Source of the DNA: Actinomycetospora chiangmaiensis DSM 45062
Lineage (GTDB): Bacteria; Actinomycetota; Actinomycetes; Mycobacteriales; Pseudonocardiaceae
Length of the DNA: 64,000 nt
Direction: 5' to 3'
NCBI RefSeq assembly: GCF_000379625.1
Contig: NZ_KB903240.1
Coordinates: 418,163 to 482,162, forward strand
The notes beneath the pieces are model-generated. The model was given only the letters and a program-made list of their open reading frames with translations, was not told the DNA's origin and searched no databases. Positions 1 through 8,058 of the stretch are shown here, in pieces (positions within the stretch are counted from its first letter, which is position 1; every line of letters starts with the position of its first letter). A program made the translations under genes and the position numbers.

Positions 1-318
1 GCCGGGGTCGTCCCCGCCCTGCCCCCCGACGAGGTGGTAGACGAGCCGGACCGCGGAGAAGCCGTTCGCCACACTGATCATCGCCGTCAGCACGAGGCTC
101 ACCCGACGGCGCCAGCGCGGCTCGGCCTCGAAGCGGTTGGCGACGATCAGGACCACGAGCACCGCGATCTCGAGGACCGGCAGCAGCCACGCGGAGCCGA
201 TCACCACCTCGTCGGGAAGGGTCAGCTGCAGCCCGGCGACGACGAGGATGGCGAGCGCCACCGGCCAGCGCTGCTCGCCGGTGGTGGCCCGCCGCCAGGC
301 GGGGAGGGTGGAGGACAC
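1..318 (-). CDS. Partial integral membrane protein, unknown function
   Basis: This reading frame runs off the left edge, so only its first 106 codons are visible. I chose a GTG start at 318 because a GGAGGAGG stretch lies about 13 bases upstream, somewhat far but the best available. The visible part has a short cytoplasmic-looking N terminus rich in Arg and Trp, then two or three hydrophobic segments (around residues 20-33, 42-59 and 72-90). It starts 5 bases after the stop of the MFS transporter gene and is probably cotranscribed with it. I do not recognise a family. Confidence 0.6.
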   Translation of the reverse strand, partial: MSSTLPAWRRATTGEQRWPVALAILVVAGLQLTLPDEVVIGSAWLLPVLEIAVLVVLIVANRFEAEPRWRRRVSLVLTAMISVANGFSAVRLVYHLVGGQGGDDPG

Positions 319-323
319 CTGCG

Positions 324-1700
324 TCAGTGAACCTCCTCCAGGGCCCTCCCCGTCGTCAGGGGTCCGAGCAGCCCGACATCCAGACAGAGCACCACGATCA
401 GGACCGCCGAGCCGCCGAACACCCACACCGGCCCGGCCGTCGCGAGGAGCGGGACGGCGACGAAGGGCAGCAGGACCGAGGTGCCACGCGAGAGCGAGTA
501 GGCGACGCCGGACGCCGTCGAGCGGATGGCGGTCGGGAAGATCTCGGCCTGGTAGATGTGGAACGAGTTCGAGAAGACGTTGCTCGCGGTGGTGAGCAGG
601 AACCCGGCGACGACGATGAGCCAGGGCGCACCGGCGGCGGCGAAGACGAGGCCGAACACCCCGATCGCGAGGGCCGACGCGATGATCAGGTACTTGCGTT
701 CGAACCGTTCCACCAACGGCACGGAGATCAGCGAGCCGATCGGGTAGCCGGCGAAGCTCAGTGCGGCGTACGCCAACGAGTCGGTGACCTCGAACCCCTT
801 GGCGACCAGTACGAGCGGCGCGAGCGTGCCGAACCCGTAGTAGGCGACGGTCTGCAGGACCTGGAAGACGAACAGCATCACCGTGCGCCTCCGGTAGGCG
901 GTGAACGCGATCCGCAGCACCTCGAGGGTGGACCGCTCCCGTCCCCGCTCCGGGGTGGGCGCGCGGGCCGGGAGCTCGTCCACGGCCCCCGGGCGGCCGG
1001 CCCTCGCCGCGATGTCACGCACCACGTGCTCCGCCTCGTCGAAGCGGCCGCGGGACTCGAGCCACCGCGGCGACTCCGGCAGCACGCGGCGCATGACGAT
1101 GACGAACACGGCGCCCAGCGCGCCCGCCACGAGCAGCCACCGCCAGCCCGCGATCCCCGCGATCTGCTGGGCCGCGACGAGCTTGCCACCGAGCAGGGCC
1201 GCGACCGGCACCCCGAGGAAGCCGACGGTGTAGGCCCAGGCGATGTAGCGGCCCCGGACCTTCCCCGGGAGGAACTCGGCGAGGTAGGTGTCGACGAGTA
1301 CCAGCTCGCAGCCCAGCCCGATGCCGCCGAGGAAGCGCAGCAGCAGGAACACCTCGATGTTCGGGGAGAACGCTGCGGCGAGGCTGAAGAGGCTGTAGAT
1401 CAGCAGGTTGAGCAGGAAGACACGCTGGCGGCCGATCCGGTCGGCCACCACCGAGAGCACGTTCGCGCCGACGAACATGCCGAGGAAGCCGCTCGCGACG
1501 ACGGCCGCCTTGCCCACCGACCCGAGCTGGAACTCGCGGGCCAGGATGGGCGCGAGCACCCCGCCGAGGAACACCTCGTAGAGGTCGAAGAACGATCCGA
1601 TGCCGACCAGCACCACGATCGTGCGGTGCCAGCGCGAGAGCGGGAGGTTCTCCAGCGCAGCGCTGGCGCCCGCCGTCGAGACCGGTCCGGCCATGGCCAT
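324..1700 (-). CDS. MFS transporter, sugar/metabolite porter type
   Basis: This 458-residue protein has the twelve-helix pattern of the major facilitator superfamily. The first inter-helix loop carries the family signature (ADRIGRQRV), and the middle of the protein has PESPRWLESRG, the PESPR motif typical of sugar and aromatic-acid porters such as the NaiP/SV2-like group. The start at ATG 1700 is preceded by GAGGAGG at six bases; a longer frame upstream would run into the next gene. It probably imports a small organic acid or related metabolite by proton symport. The substrate cannot be read from sequence. An over-represented 15-mer variant lies near its 3' end. Confidence 0.85.
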   Translation of the reverse strand: MAMAGPVSTAGASAALENLPLSRWHRTIVVLVGIGSFFDLYEVFLGGVLAPILAREFQLGSVGKAAVVASGFLGMFVGANVLSVVADRIGRQRVFLLNLLIYSLFSLAAAFSPNIEVFLLLRFLGGIGLGCELVLVDTYLAEFLPGKVRGRYIAWAYTVGFLGVPVAALLGGKLVAAQQIAGIAGWRWLLVAGALGAVFVIVMRRVLPESPRWLESRGRFDEAEHVVRDIAARAGRPGAVDELPARAPTPERGRERSTLEVLRIAFTAYRRRTVMLFVFQVLQTVAYYGFGTLAPLVLVAKGFEVTDSLAYAALSFAGYPIGSLISVPLVERFERKYLIIASALAIGVFGLVFAAAGAPWLIVVAGFLLTTASNVFSNSFHIYQAEIFPTAIRSTASGVAYSLSRGTSVLLPFVAVPLLATAGPVWVFGGSAVLIVVLCLDVGLLGPLTTGRALEEVH

Positions 1701-1749
1701 CGTGCGCCTCCTCGCGCTCGGTGCTGAGCGCAAGAAAATACCCGCTCGA

Positions 1750-2082
1750 TCAGGCGAGGTCGAATTGCTCGCGACGTCCGGTCGGGACCAGGTCCACGTA
1801 CTCCGGGTGCTTGGCGATCCAGCCGCGGATGAACGGGCAGAACGGCAGGACCGCGAGCTTCCGCTCCCGCGCGTCGTCCAGCGCGGCACGGGCGAGCCGC
1901 CCCGCCAGGCCCTGTCCGGCGAACGCGTCGTCGACCTCGGTGTGGATGAACGCGATCGTCTCGCCGTCCCCGTGGGGGTCGGTGCGCAGCGCGTACTCGG
2001 CGAACCCCGCGACCTGGTCGCCGACGCGGATCTCGTAGCGGTGCCGGTCGGGGACGTCGGTGACGTCGAACTGGTCGGGCAT
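1750..2082 (-). CDS. Small GNAT-family N-acetyltransferase (YjdJ/GtlA-like)
   Basis: The protein has 110 residues, much shorter than a classical GNAT, and matches the compact N-acetyltransferase group that keeps only the acetyl-CoA core. It shows a central strand with IAFIHTEVDDAFAGQGLAGRL, which is the acetyl-CoA pyrophosphate loop (Q/R-x-x-G-x-G/A equivalent), followed by PFCPFIRGWIAKHPEY near the C terminus, the usual signature of this small subfamily. Start is ATG 2082 with GAGG just upstream. It lies 49 bases upstream of the MFS gene on the same strand and is divergent from the methyltransferase. The substrate is unknown. Confidence 0.85.
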   Translation of the reverse strand: MPDQFDVTDVPDRHRYEIRVGDQVAGFAEYALRTDPHGDGETIAFIHTEVDDAFAGQGLAGRLARAALDDARERKLAVLPFCPFIRGWIAKHPEYVDLVPTGRREQFDLA

Positions 2083-2127
2083 GGTCGGCCTCCTCGGTCA
2101 TGCTGGCGGGGTGCGACCCTATGTCCG

Positions 2128-2826
2128 ATGAGCGACCGAGCGCTGTCCTTCGGCCGACTCGCCGAGGACTACGACCGCGTCCGGCCCGGCTACCCGCCCG
2201 AGGCGTTGCGACCCGTCGTCGGGAACCTCGTGGTGGAGGTGGGCGCCGGGACCGGGAAGCTGACGGCCCTGCTGGCTCCCGGACGGCGGGTCGTCGCGGT
2301 CGAGCCCGATCCCGCCATGCGGGCCGTGCTGGACGGGCGGGGACGGCGCGACGTCGAGGTGGTCGACGGGACGGGCGAGCGGCTGCCGGTCGGGACCGGC
2401 GAGGCGTCCGCCGTGGTCTACGGCCAGTCCTGGCACTGGGTCGAGCCCACTGCCGCGGCCGCCGAGGCGCGGCGGGTCCTCGCCGACCACGGCGTGCTGC
2501 TGCTCCTGTGGAACGTGCCCGACGTGTCGGTGGACTGGGTGCGCGAGCTCAACCGCCTCGCGGGGCTCCCGGAGGCCGTGCCGGAGTTCGCGCCGCTCGA
2601 GCTGGCCGGCTTCTCCCCCGGCGAGGTCCGACACGTGCCCTGGCAGCAGCCGCTGACCGTGGACGACCTGGTCCTGCTGTTCTCGACGTTCTCCCGCGTG
2701 AGCACCCGGGAGCCCGCCGACCGGGACCGGGTGCTGGAGTCGATCCGCGCGTCCCTCGCGGGCCGGTCGACGGTGTCCTATCCGTACGTCTGCGTCGGCC
2801 TGGTCCATCGTCGGACGCCGGGGTGA
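2128..2826 (+). CDS. Class I SAM-dependent methyltransferase
   Basis: This 232-residue protein has a Rossmann-type methyltransferase core. Motif I is VVEVGAGTGKLTALLAPG near residues 35-52, followed by an acidic strand end (VAVEPDP) that binds the ribose of S-adenosylmethionine. QSWHWVEP corresponds to motif IV. The N terminus SFGRLAEDYDRVRPGYPPEA is typical of small-molecule methyltransferases of the UbiE/Tam-like type. ATG 2128 is used because the upstream extension overlaps the divergent acetyltransferase gene. The methyl acceptor is unknown. Confidence 0.85.
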   Translation: MSDRALSFGRLAEDYDRVRPGYPPEALRPVVGNLVVEVGAGTGKLTALLAPGRRVVAVEPDPAMRAVLDGRGRRDVEVVDGTGERLPVGTGEASAVVYGQSWHWVEPTAAAAEARRVLADHGVLLLLWNVPDVSVDWVRELNRLAGLPEAVPEFAPLELAGFSPGEVRHVPWQQPLTVDDLVLLFSTFSRVSTREPADRDRVLESIRASLAGRSTVSYPYVCVGLVHRRTPG

Positions 2827-2843
2827 GCTGCGCCGGGCGCGAG

Positions 2844-2905
2844 CCGCGAGAGCGACACCAGGCATCCCGGGCCGCCCAGGACCCTGCCTCGTGCCACCCT
2901 CGCGG
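2844..2905. repeat. Imperfect long inverted repeat (hairpin family B)
   Basis: Two 21-base arms (2844-2864 and 2885-2905) pair at 17 of 21 positions. The hairpin lies between the convergent methyltransferase and cbtA genes and can act as a bidirectional terminator. Its arms share a core (CGCGAGGGTG..C...AGGCA) with the inverted repeat at 26281-26344 and a degenerate copy near 15325, so it looks like a dispersed repeat and not a one-off terminator. Confidence 0.6.
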
Positions 2906-2932
2906 CGCCGCGGGCCAGCGTCGGCCGGCGCC

Positions 2933-3778
2933 TCAGGCGTTCTCGAGCACCCGCTCGCGGCGCTCCGACCGGACCGACCGCTCCGCCAGAGCACCGAAGA
3001 CCAGTCCGAGGACGCCCCAGAGCAGCACCTGGGCGGTGACGGCGTACACGCGGAACGAGTAGAGGAGGTCCGCGTCGAAGCCGGGGAACACGATCCGGCC
3101 GACCGGGTCGCGCAGCGGTTGCGGCGTCTCGCTCACCGCCGGGCCGTACGTGGCGACGTTGGCGGAGAGCTCCCCGAGCGAGGGCAGGAGCGCCATGAGC
3201 ACGCCCACCAGCACGACGTAGGCCAGCCCGCCGACGACCACCGCGTTCCACGTCCCGAGCCGCTCCCGCAGCGCCCGCGCCAGCAGCACGGCCACCACGA
3301 GCAGCACCACGGACCCGACGATCATGACGAGGTAGAGCCCCGACCGGTCACCGATCGTCTCCTCGTGGCCCACGGCCGGCGGGTTGGCCGGGTACTTCAC
3401 GAACGGGGTGGCGTAGAGCGTGAGGAAGCCCGCGCCCGCCACGAGCAGTGCGAGCACCCGCGGGCGCACCGACACCTTCCCCTGCAGCAGCGTGTAGACC
3501 ACCGCGAACAGCAGGCCCAGTGCCACGCCGACGAGGACCATCCCGGCGCCGATCCCCCACACGCCCTGGACGCTCCGGCTGAAGATCTCCGGGCCCTCCT
3601 CGGGTGGTGCGGTCCCGGCCGCCGTGGCGAGCGCCGCCTCTGCCTCGCCGCGCCCGGCCTCGTAGTCGATCGCGGCCTGGATGAGCGGCTCGGCGAACCA
3701 CAGCGCGAACAGCCAGGCGACCACGCCGCCCAGCGCGCCCGCGAGCGCCGCCCGCGGGATCACCGTCCTCGCGTGCAT
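2933..3778 (-). CDS. cbtA: CbtA family cobalt transporter subunit
   Basis: This 281-residue membrane protein has about six hydrophobic helices, matching CbtA, the larger subunit of a predicted cobalt transporter found with CbtB in many B12 users. Its ATG at 3778 overlaps the TGA of the upstream cbtB gene by four bases, a strong sign of translational coupling. The central loop between the first helices is long and acidic (PPEEGPEIFSRSVQG). Cobalt uptake would serve the B12-dependent mutase and the cobalt-type nitrile hydratase elsewhere in the window. The family assignment rests on sequence character and the CbtB partner. Confidence 0.87.
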   Translation of the reverse strand: MHARTVIPRAALAGALGGVVAWLFALWFAEPLIQAAIDYEAGRGEAEAALATAAGTAPPEEGPEIFSRSVQGVWGIGAGMVLVGVALGLLFAVVYTLLQGKVSVRPRVLALLVAGAGFLTLYATPFVKYPANPPAVGHEETIGDRSGLYLVMIVGSVVLLVVAVLLARALRERLGTWNAVVVGGLAYVVLVGVLMALLPSLGELSANVATYGPAVSETPQPLRDPVGRIVFPGFDADLLYSFRVYAVTAQVLLWGVLGLVFGALAERSVRSERRERVLENA

Positions 3779-3987
3779 CAGTGGCACGGGAAGCCGAGGA
3801 AGTGGCGGGCGTCGTGGACGAACTCGTGCACGACCATCGTGTGGCCGAACAGCGAGGTCGCGCCCTCGTCGAAGCCGATCAGGTAGAAGAGCAGCAGTCC
3901 GACGACGAGCGAGCCGATCAGGTAGGGCAGGTTGCCGACCGCGGTGGTCGCGGTCGCGCGTGCGCGGGTGACGCCGGCAGTGGTCAC
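3778..3987 (-). CDS. cbtB: CbtB family cobalt transporter small subunit
   Basis: This 69-residue protein has a single transmembrane helix (about residues 20-40) and a histidine-rich C-terminal tail (HTMVVHEFVHDARHFLGFPCH is the last part, with five His and one Cys). A His-rich tail is the hallmark of CbtB and is thought to bind cobalt. It precedes cbtA with a four-base overlap. There is no space for a cobalamin riboswitch in the 88 bases upstream, although cbtAB genes are often riboswitch-controlled in other bacteria. A sigma-70-like promoter is visible instead. Confidence 0.88.
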   Translation of the reverse strand: MTTAGVTRARATATTAVGNLPYLIGSLVVGLLLFYLIGFDEGATSLFGHTMVVHEFVHDARHFLGFPCH

Positions 3988-4017
3988 GGGGGGTCTCCTC
4001 GGTCTCGTGGGGCCCCG

Positions 4018-4047
4018 ACGCTAGGACTGCGCGTCTCACACGGTCAA
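4018..4047 (-). promoter_or_regulatory. Probable sigma-70-type promoter of cbtBA
   Basis: Read on the minus strand, TTGACC (4042-4047) and TAGCGT (4018-4023) are separated by 18 bases, about 30 bases before the cbtB start. The surrounding stretch is markedly less GC-rich than its neighbours. Upstream there is a weak CTCA...TGAG symmetry that could bind a regulator. Confidence 0.5.
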
Positions 4048-4075
4048 TAACTCAGCAGCTAATGAGATGTAGCGT

Positions 4076-5119
4076 TCACACCGGGCGGAGTCGCCAGTCC
4101 CCCGCCCGCTCGTCCCAGTCCATGCGCACCACGCCGCGCGCCCGCGCCGCCTTGGCGAACGACAGGAACGAGGCGAAGCCGTAGGTCTTCTCGCTGAAGT
4201 CCGGCCGCCGCTTGCGGACCTGGTCCTTCAGGCCCGAGAGCGGCACCGAGCCGTCGCGGCCCGCGAGTTCGCCGACGACCTGGGCGAGCACGCGGAAGGC
4301 GTCGTCCTCCGCCGGCTCGTCCACCGGGAAGCTCACCTCGGGGTCGCCGTGCGCCGAGCCCTCCCCCAACGCGACGATCCGGCGCTCCTGCAGGTGCCGC
4401 AGCAGCTCGCCGAACCCGCGGAAGCCGTGCTCGGCCTCGTCGAACGTGGGGTCCTGACGCAGCATCGCCCGCTTGAGCCGCGAGGCGAGCACCGGCCCGT
4501 CGCCGCGGCGCGCGAGCCCGGAGAGGGTCCGCGTGACGAGGCGCTCCACCGCCTCCTCGTCCTCGGCCGGCTCCTCCGGCGGCGTCCCGACGGCAGGTGC
4601 GGGCTCCAGGTCGACGGGGGCGGGCGGCGCGGTGTCGACGAGGCGGTCGTAGTAGAGGAACTCGTCGCACGCGGGCGGGAGGAGCCGGGAGGTCGAGGAC
4701 GCCACCCCGATGCCGATCACCCGCTTGTCGAGCTCGCGCAGCTTGTGCACGAGCGGGGTGAAGTCGGAGTCGCCGGTGCCGATCGCGAAGGTCGTCACCC
4801 AGGACCGCTCGTAGGCGATCTCGACGGCGTCGACGGCCATCTTGATGTCGGCCGCGTTCTTGCGGGAGCCGCCGAGCCGTTGCGGGATGTCGATGAGTTC
4901 GACCTGGGCCCGGGCGAGGAGCCGCCGGTCGTCGTCGAAGGAGGACCAGTCCGCGTACGCCCGCCGCGCCACCACCCGGCCGCGTACCGCGAGGGCGTCG
5001 GCGACCGGGCCGAGGTCGAACGGGGAGACGCCCAGTCCCTCCCGGGCCCCGATCGCGAGGTTCTCGTAGTCCAGGAGCAGGGCGATGCGCTCGTCGCGCT
5101 CGTCCGGGGTGGCGGCCAT
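4076..5119 (-). CDS. NYN-domain ribonuclease-like protein with C-terminal LOTUS/OST-HTH domains
   Basis: The 347-residue protein begins with a NYN (PIN-like) domain. The acidic residues expected for metal-dependent RNA cleavage are visible: Asp17 in LLLDYEN, Asp91 and Asp97 in ADIKMAVDAVE, and Asp117/Asp119 in GTGDSDFTPLV. After an acidic, proline-rich linker (about residues 150-180), two modules of 70-80 residues resemble OST-HTH/LOTUS RNA-binding domains. This architecture is widespread in actinobacteria and is predicted to act in RNA processing or turnover. The start ATG 5119 leaves 24 bases to the L,D-transpeptidase gene upstream. Confidence 0.85.
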   Translation of the reverse strand: MAATPDERDERIALLLDYENLAIGAREGLGVSPFDLGPVADALAVRGRVVARRAYADWSSFDDDRRLLARAQVELIDIPQRLGGSRKNAADIKMAVDAVEIAYERSWVTTFAIGTGDSDFTPLVHKLRELDKRVIGIGVASSTSRLLPPACDEFLYYDRLVDTAPPAPVDLEPAPAVGTPPEEPAEDEEAVERLVTRTLSGLARRGDGPVLASRLKRAMLRQDPTFDEAEHGFRGFGELLRHLQERRIVALGEGSAHGDPEVSFPVDEPAEDDAFRVLAQVVGELAGRDGSVPLSGLKDQVRKRRPDFSEKTYGFASFLSFAKAARARGVVRMDWDERAGDWRLRPV

Positions 5120-5143
5120 GGTGGCAGCCTCCCAGCCCGGGTC

Positions 5144-5665
5144 CTACGGGACGATCTGCACCTGGTCGTAGACGTTGAGGTAGTCGAAGAACTTCTCCGA
5201 CGCGTCGTGCGAGAGGTGGACGCATCCCGCCGAGTCGCGCTGCAGGCTGCCCTCGTGGAAGGCGTCGCCCGGCGCGAAGAACACCGAGTTGTTCATCGGT
5301 GCGCCGTTGTACTCGTCGGACTTGTGGTTCTTGTCCTTCCACATGACCGAGAAGGTCCCGGTCGGCGTCTCGTAGCCCTTGCCACCCGTCGTGATCGGCA
5401 CGGCGCCGTAGACGATCTTGCCGTGGCCGTCGGTCAGCCAGGCCTTCTTCGCCGAGATGTCGACGCACGCCTTGGCGGTCGGCGCGCACGGCGTCTGGCT
5501 GCCGGGCGCCGTGGCGGGCGCCGGCGCCGCGGCGGGCGCCGCGAACGCGGGGGCGCCCAGGGCCAGCAGGCTCACGCCCACCGCACCCAGGGTTCCGGCG
5601 CCCACCCGCAGTCGCGCTCCGGTGACACCCGAGGGTGAGGACGCGGCCCGGTGGTGACGACCCAT
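5144..5665 (-). CDS. Secreted L,D-transpeptidase (YkuD domain)
   Basis: This 173-residue protein has a signal peptide: Arg/His-rich N terminus, hydrophobic stretch at about residues 24-40 and an AFA-AP cleavage site. An Ala/Pro linker follows, then a YkuD domain with the catalytic motif FHEGSLQRDSAGCVHLS (His137, Ser145, Cys148). Such enzymes form 3-3 cross-links in peptidoglycan or attach proteins to it. ATG 5665 has AAGGAA at a good distance; the frame remains open further upstream without a better start. A second, larger L,D-transpeptidase lies at 23104-24306. Confidence 0.88.
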   Translation of the reverse strand: MGRHHRAASSPSGVTGARLRVGAGTLGAVGVSLLALGAPAFAAPAAAPAPATAPGSQTPCAPTAKACVDISAKKAWLTDGHGKIVYGAVPITTGGKGYETPTGTFSVMWKDKNHKSDEYNGAPMNNSVFFAPGDAFHEGSLQRDSAGCVHLSHDASEKFFDYLNVYDQVQIVP

Positions 5666-5965
5666 GGTGTGGTTCCTTCGCGGTCGGTGATGCGGAGTGC
5701 TCGGACCCTCAACGCTCACGGAGCGAGTCCGATGCGGTCGAGCGCCGAGGAGTCTGCACGCCGAGATCCACACCATGCGGCCGGGGACCGGCCCGCTGAG
5801 CTGGTCAGACTGGCCGGATCAGGAACGAATGGGACGAGTCGTGCCACCTGGTCGAACGGGACGGAGGGTCATCGACGGAACGACACGCCGACCATTCCTG
5901 AGAGGTGCCGCTGAATCCGGGCGCCCTGCCCGACCCTCGGCCTCCATGTGGGTGTGACGCAGTGC
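5666..5965. other. Gene-free stretch of 300 bases
   Basis: This interval lies between the L,D-transpeptidase start and the end of the next minus-strand gene. It should hold the transpeptidase promoter and the 3' end of the small gene at 5966-6229. I see a GC hairpin near 5782 (ggccggggaccggcc) but no convincing promoter hexamers. The short reading frames that cross it have no coding-like composition. Confidence 0.5.
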
Positions 5966-6229
5966 TCAGCTGACGACGCGCAGCTCCACGCCGACGCTGG
6001 CCGCGCTCTCGCGGGCGCACGCGACGACCCGCGCCTGCGGTGCGGGCAGCGGTTCGGCGTCCACGTGCAGCTCGAGATCGAGCCCCGCGGCGGCCGCGCG
6101 CTCGAGGGCGGCGTGCAGCCGACAGCTCAGCGTGGCAGCGTCGGGCAGCGTCCCACGGCCGTCGACGGGGAGCCCCGGCCGGCGCGGAGCGCGGGTGGGG
6201 TCGAGCGCGGTGATCGCCTCGAGGGTCAT
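5966..6229 (-). CDS. Small hypothetical protein
   Basis: This 87-residue protein is supported by a strong ribosome binding site (GAGGAGG, spacing about six) before ATG 6229 and by high GC at third codon positions. It contains an alpha-helical middle part (CRLHAALERAAAAGLDLEL) and ends in alternating hydrophobic strands. The shape, strand-helix-strand with a helical centre, is vaguely like small regulatory or dimerisation domains, but I recognise no family. It is divergent from the acyl-CoA synthetase gene. Confidence 0.6.
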   Translation of the reverse strand: MTLEAITALDPTRAPRRPGLPVDGRGTLPDAATLSCRLHAALERAAAAGLDLELHVDAEPLPAPQARVVACARESAASVGVELRVVS

Positions 6230-6394
6230 GGCCGCCTCCTCACCGACCGACGGGACCGCCGGGCGTAGACGAGCGGCATACCCGTTCGTGCGCCGCATCA
6301 CGCCTCCTGCCCGCGCCGATCCGACGTCCGGGCAGGGCGGGGCAGACCACCCACCGGCCCGCGGTGTCCGCCGATCCGGAGCAGACTGCCCGGC

Positions 6395-8053
6395 GTGTCC
6401 ATCGACGAGGCCGCACCGTCGCGCGCGCACGTGATCGCCGAGCTGACCGCCCCCGGCGGGCCGTTCGAACTCGCCGCGGCGGTCGTCCGGGGTGTGCCGC
6501 TGCGGGTGCACGTGACGGGCCCGCAGACGCTGCGCGAGGCGCACGAGGCGCTCGCCGTCCCCGACGACAGGCTCTTCACCGTCTACGACGGCGAGCGGGT
6601 CACGTTCGGGGAGCACCGGGCGCGGGTGGCCACGCTCGCCGCGCGGTTCGCCGCGGCGGGGCTCCGTCCGGGCGACCGGGTCGCGGTGTGCCTGCGGAAC
6701 TACCCGGAGTGGCCCGCGCTGTGCTGGGCCGCGTGGGTGTCCGGCCTCGTGGTGGTCCCGCTCAACGCCTGGTGGCAGGCCGCCGAACTGGCGCATGCGG
6801 TCGCCGACGCCGGACCCCGTCTGGTGGTCGCCGACGGCGAGCGCTCCGCGGTGCTGCGGGAGGTGACCCCGGACGACGTCGAGGTGGTCACCGTCCGCGG
6901 GCCGGGGGCGACCACCTTCGAGGCGTTCCTCGGCGAGCCCGTCGCCGGGCCGCTCCCCGACCACCGGCCGGGACCGGACGACGACGCCTTCATCCTCTAC
7001 ACCTCGGGGACGACCGGTCGCCCGAAGGGCGCGGTCGGCACCCACCGGAACCTGCTCACCGACGTCGCGAACCGTGGCCTGCTCGCCGTCGCCGGGGCGC
7101 GGGTCACCGGGGTCCTCCCGCCTCAGCGGCCCGGTGCGCTGCTGGCCTTCCCGATCTTCCACGTCGCCGGGTTGTGCGCCATGGTGAACGCCACCCTCAG
7201 CGGGTCGGTCCTCGCCACGCAGTACCGCTGGGACGCGCGCGAGGCGCTGCGCATCATCGCCGCCGAGGGCCTCACGGGGGTCGCCGGCGTGCCCACGATC
7301 GCGAGCGACCTGCTGCGTGTCGCCGAGAGCACCGGCCGCCGGGCCGACCTCGCCACCCTGACGACCATCGGCATGGGCGGCGCCCCCATCCCGCCGGAGC
7401 TGGTGCGCCGTGCCGCTCCGGTCGCCGCGCCCGGCAACGGCTACGGCCTCACCGAGACCACGGCCGGGATCGCGTTCAACTCCGGGGAGGAGTACCTCGC
7501 CGCGCCCGATGCCGTGGGGCGGCCCGTGCCGAGCGCGGACGTCCGGGTGGTGGACCCGTCGTCGGGAAGCGATCTCGGCGAGGGCCGCGTGGGCGAGCTG
7601 TGGTTCCGCGGGCCGAACGTCGTCCGCGGCTACTGGAACGCGCCCGACGCGACGGCGGAGGCGTTCGTCGACGGGTGGTTCCGCACGGGCGACCTCGGCC
7701 GCGTCGACGGCGGGGTGATCCGCGTGGTCGACCGGCTGAAGGACGTCGTCATCCGCGGCGGCGAGAACGTCTACTGCGCCGCGGTGGAGGCCGAGCTGCT
7801 CGAGGTCGACGGCGTGCTGGACGCCGCGGTGATCGGCATCCCGCACCGGAACTACGGCGAGGAGGTCGCCGCCGTCGTCGTGCACGCGCCGGACCGGGTG
7901 CCCGACGAGGCGGCGCTGCGGGAGCGGGTCGCCACGCGCATCGCGGCCTTCGCCGCCCCGACGACCATCCGGACGACGACGGAGCCGCTGCCCCGCAACG
8001 CCGTCGGGAAGGTCCTCAAGCGCGACCTGCGGGCGACGATCACCGGGGCGTGA
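6395..8053 (+). CDS. Acyl-CoA synthetase (class I adenylate-forming enzyme)
   Basis: The 552-residue protein activates a carboxylic acid to its CoA thioester through an acyl-adenylate. All signatures are present: the P-loop ILYTSGTTGRPKGA near residue 200, YGLTET near 350, the hinge-region motif GDLGR near 432, RLKDVVIRGGENVY near 446, and the catalytic lysine in GKVLKRD near 538. The start is GTG 6395. Length and motif spacing match FadD-type fatty or aromatic acid:CoA ligases. It converges with an enoyl-CoA hydratase gene, with only 5 bases between stops, consistent with acyl-CoA catabolism. The substrate is not determinable. Confidence 0.9.
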   Translation: MSIDEAAPSRAHVIAELTAPGGPFELAAAVVRGVPLRVHVTGPQTLREAHEALAVPDDRLFTVYDGERVTFGEHRARVATLAARFAAAGLRPGDRVAVCLRNYPEWPALCWAAWVSGLVVVPLNAWWQAAELAHAVADAGPRLVVADGERSAVLREVTPDDVEVVTVRGPGATTFEAFLGEPVAGPLPDHRPGPDDDAFILYTSGTTGRPKGAVGTHRNLLTDVANRGLLAVAGARVTGVLPPQRPGALLAFPIFHVAGLCAMVNATLSGSVLATQYRWDAREALRIIAAEGLTGVAGVPTIASDLLRVAESTGRRADLATLTTIGMGGAPIPPELVRRAAPVAAPGNGYGLTETTAGIAFNSGEEYLAAPDAVGRPVPSADVRVVDPSSGSDLGEGRVGELWFRGPNVVRGYWNAPDATAEAFVDGWFRTGDLGRVDGGVIRVVDRLKDVVIRGGENVYCAAVEAELLEVDGVLDAAVIGIPHRNYGEEVAAVVVHAPDRVPDEAALRERVATRIAAFAAPTTIRTTTEPLPRNAVGKVLKRDLRATITGA

Positions 8054-8058
8054 GCGCG

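Noticed and set aside
327..1727. Long plus-strand reading frame over the MFS gene
   Set aside because: It is a reverse-strand shadow of the transporter in GC-rich DNA. Its protein is rich in His, Arg, Glu and Asp without hydrophobic or domain structure, whereas the minus-strand frame shows a clear MFS protein.
3988..4075. Cobalamin riboswitch upstream of cbtBA
   Set aside because: Only 88 bases lie between the cbtB start and the next gene, too short for the riboswitch, and no B12-box-like segment is visible.
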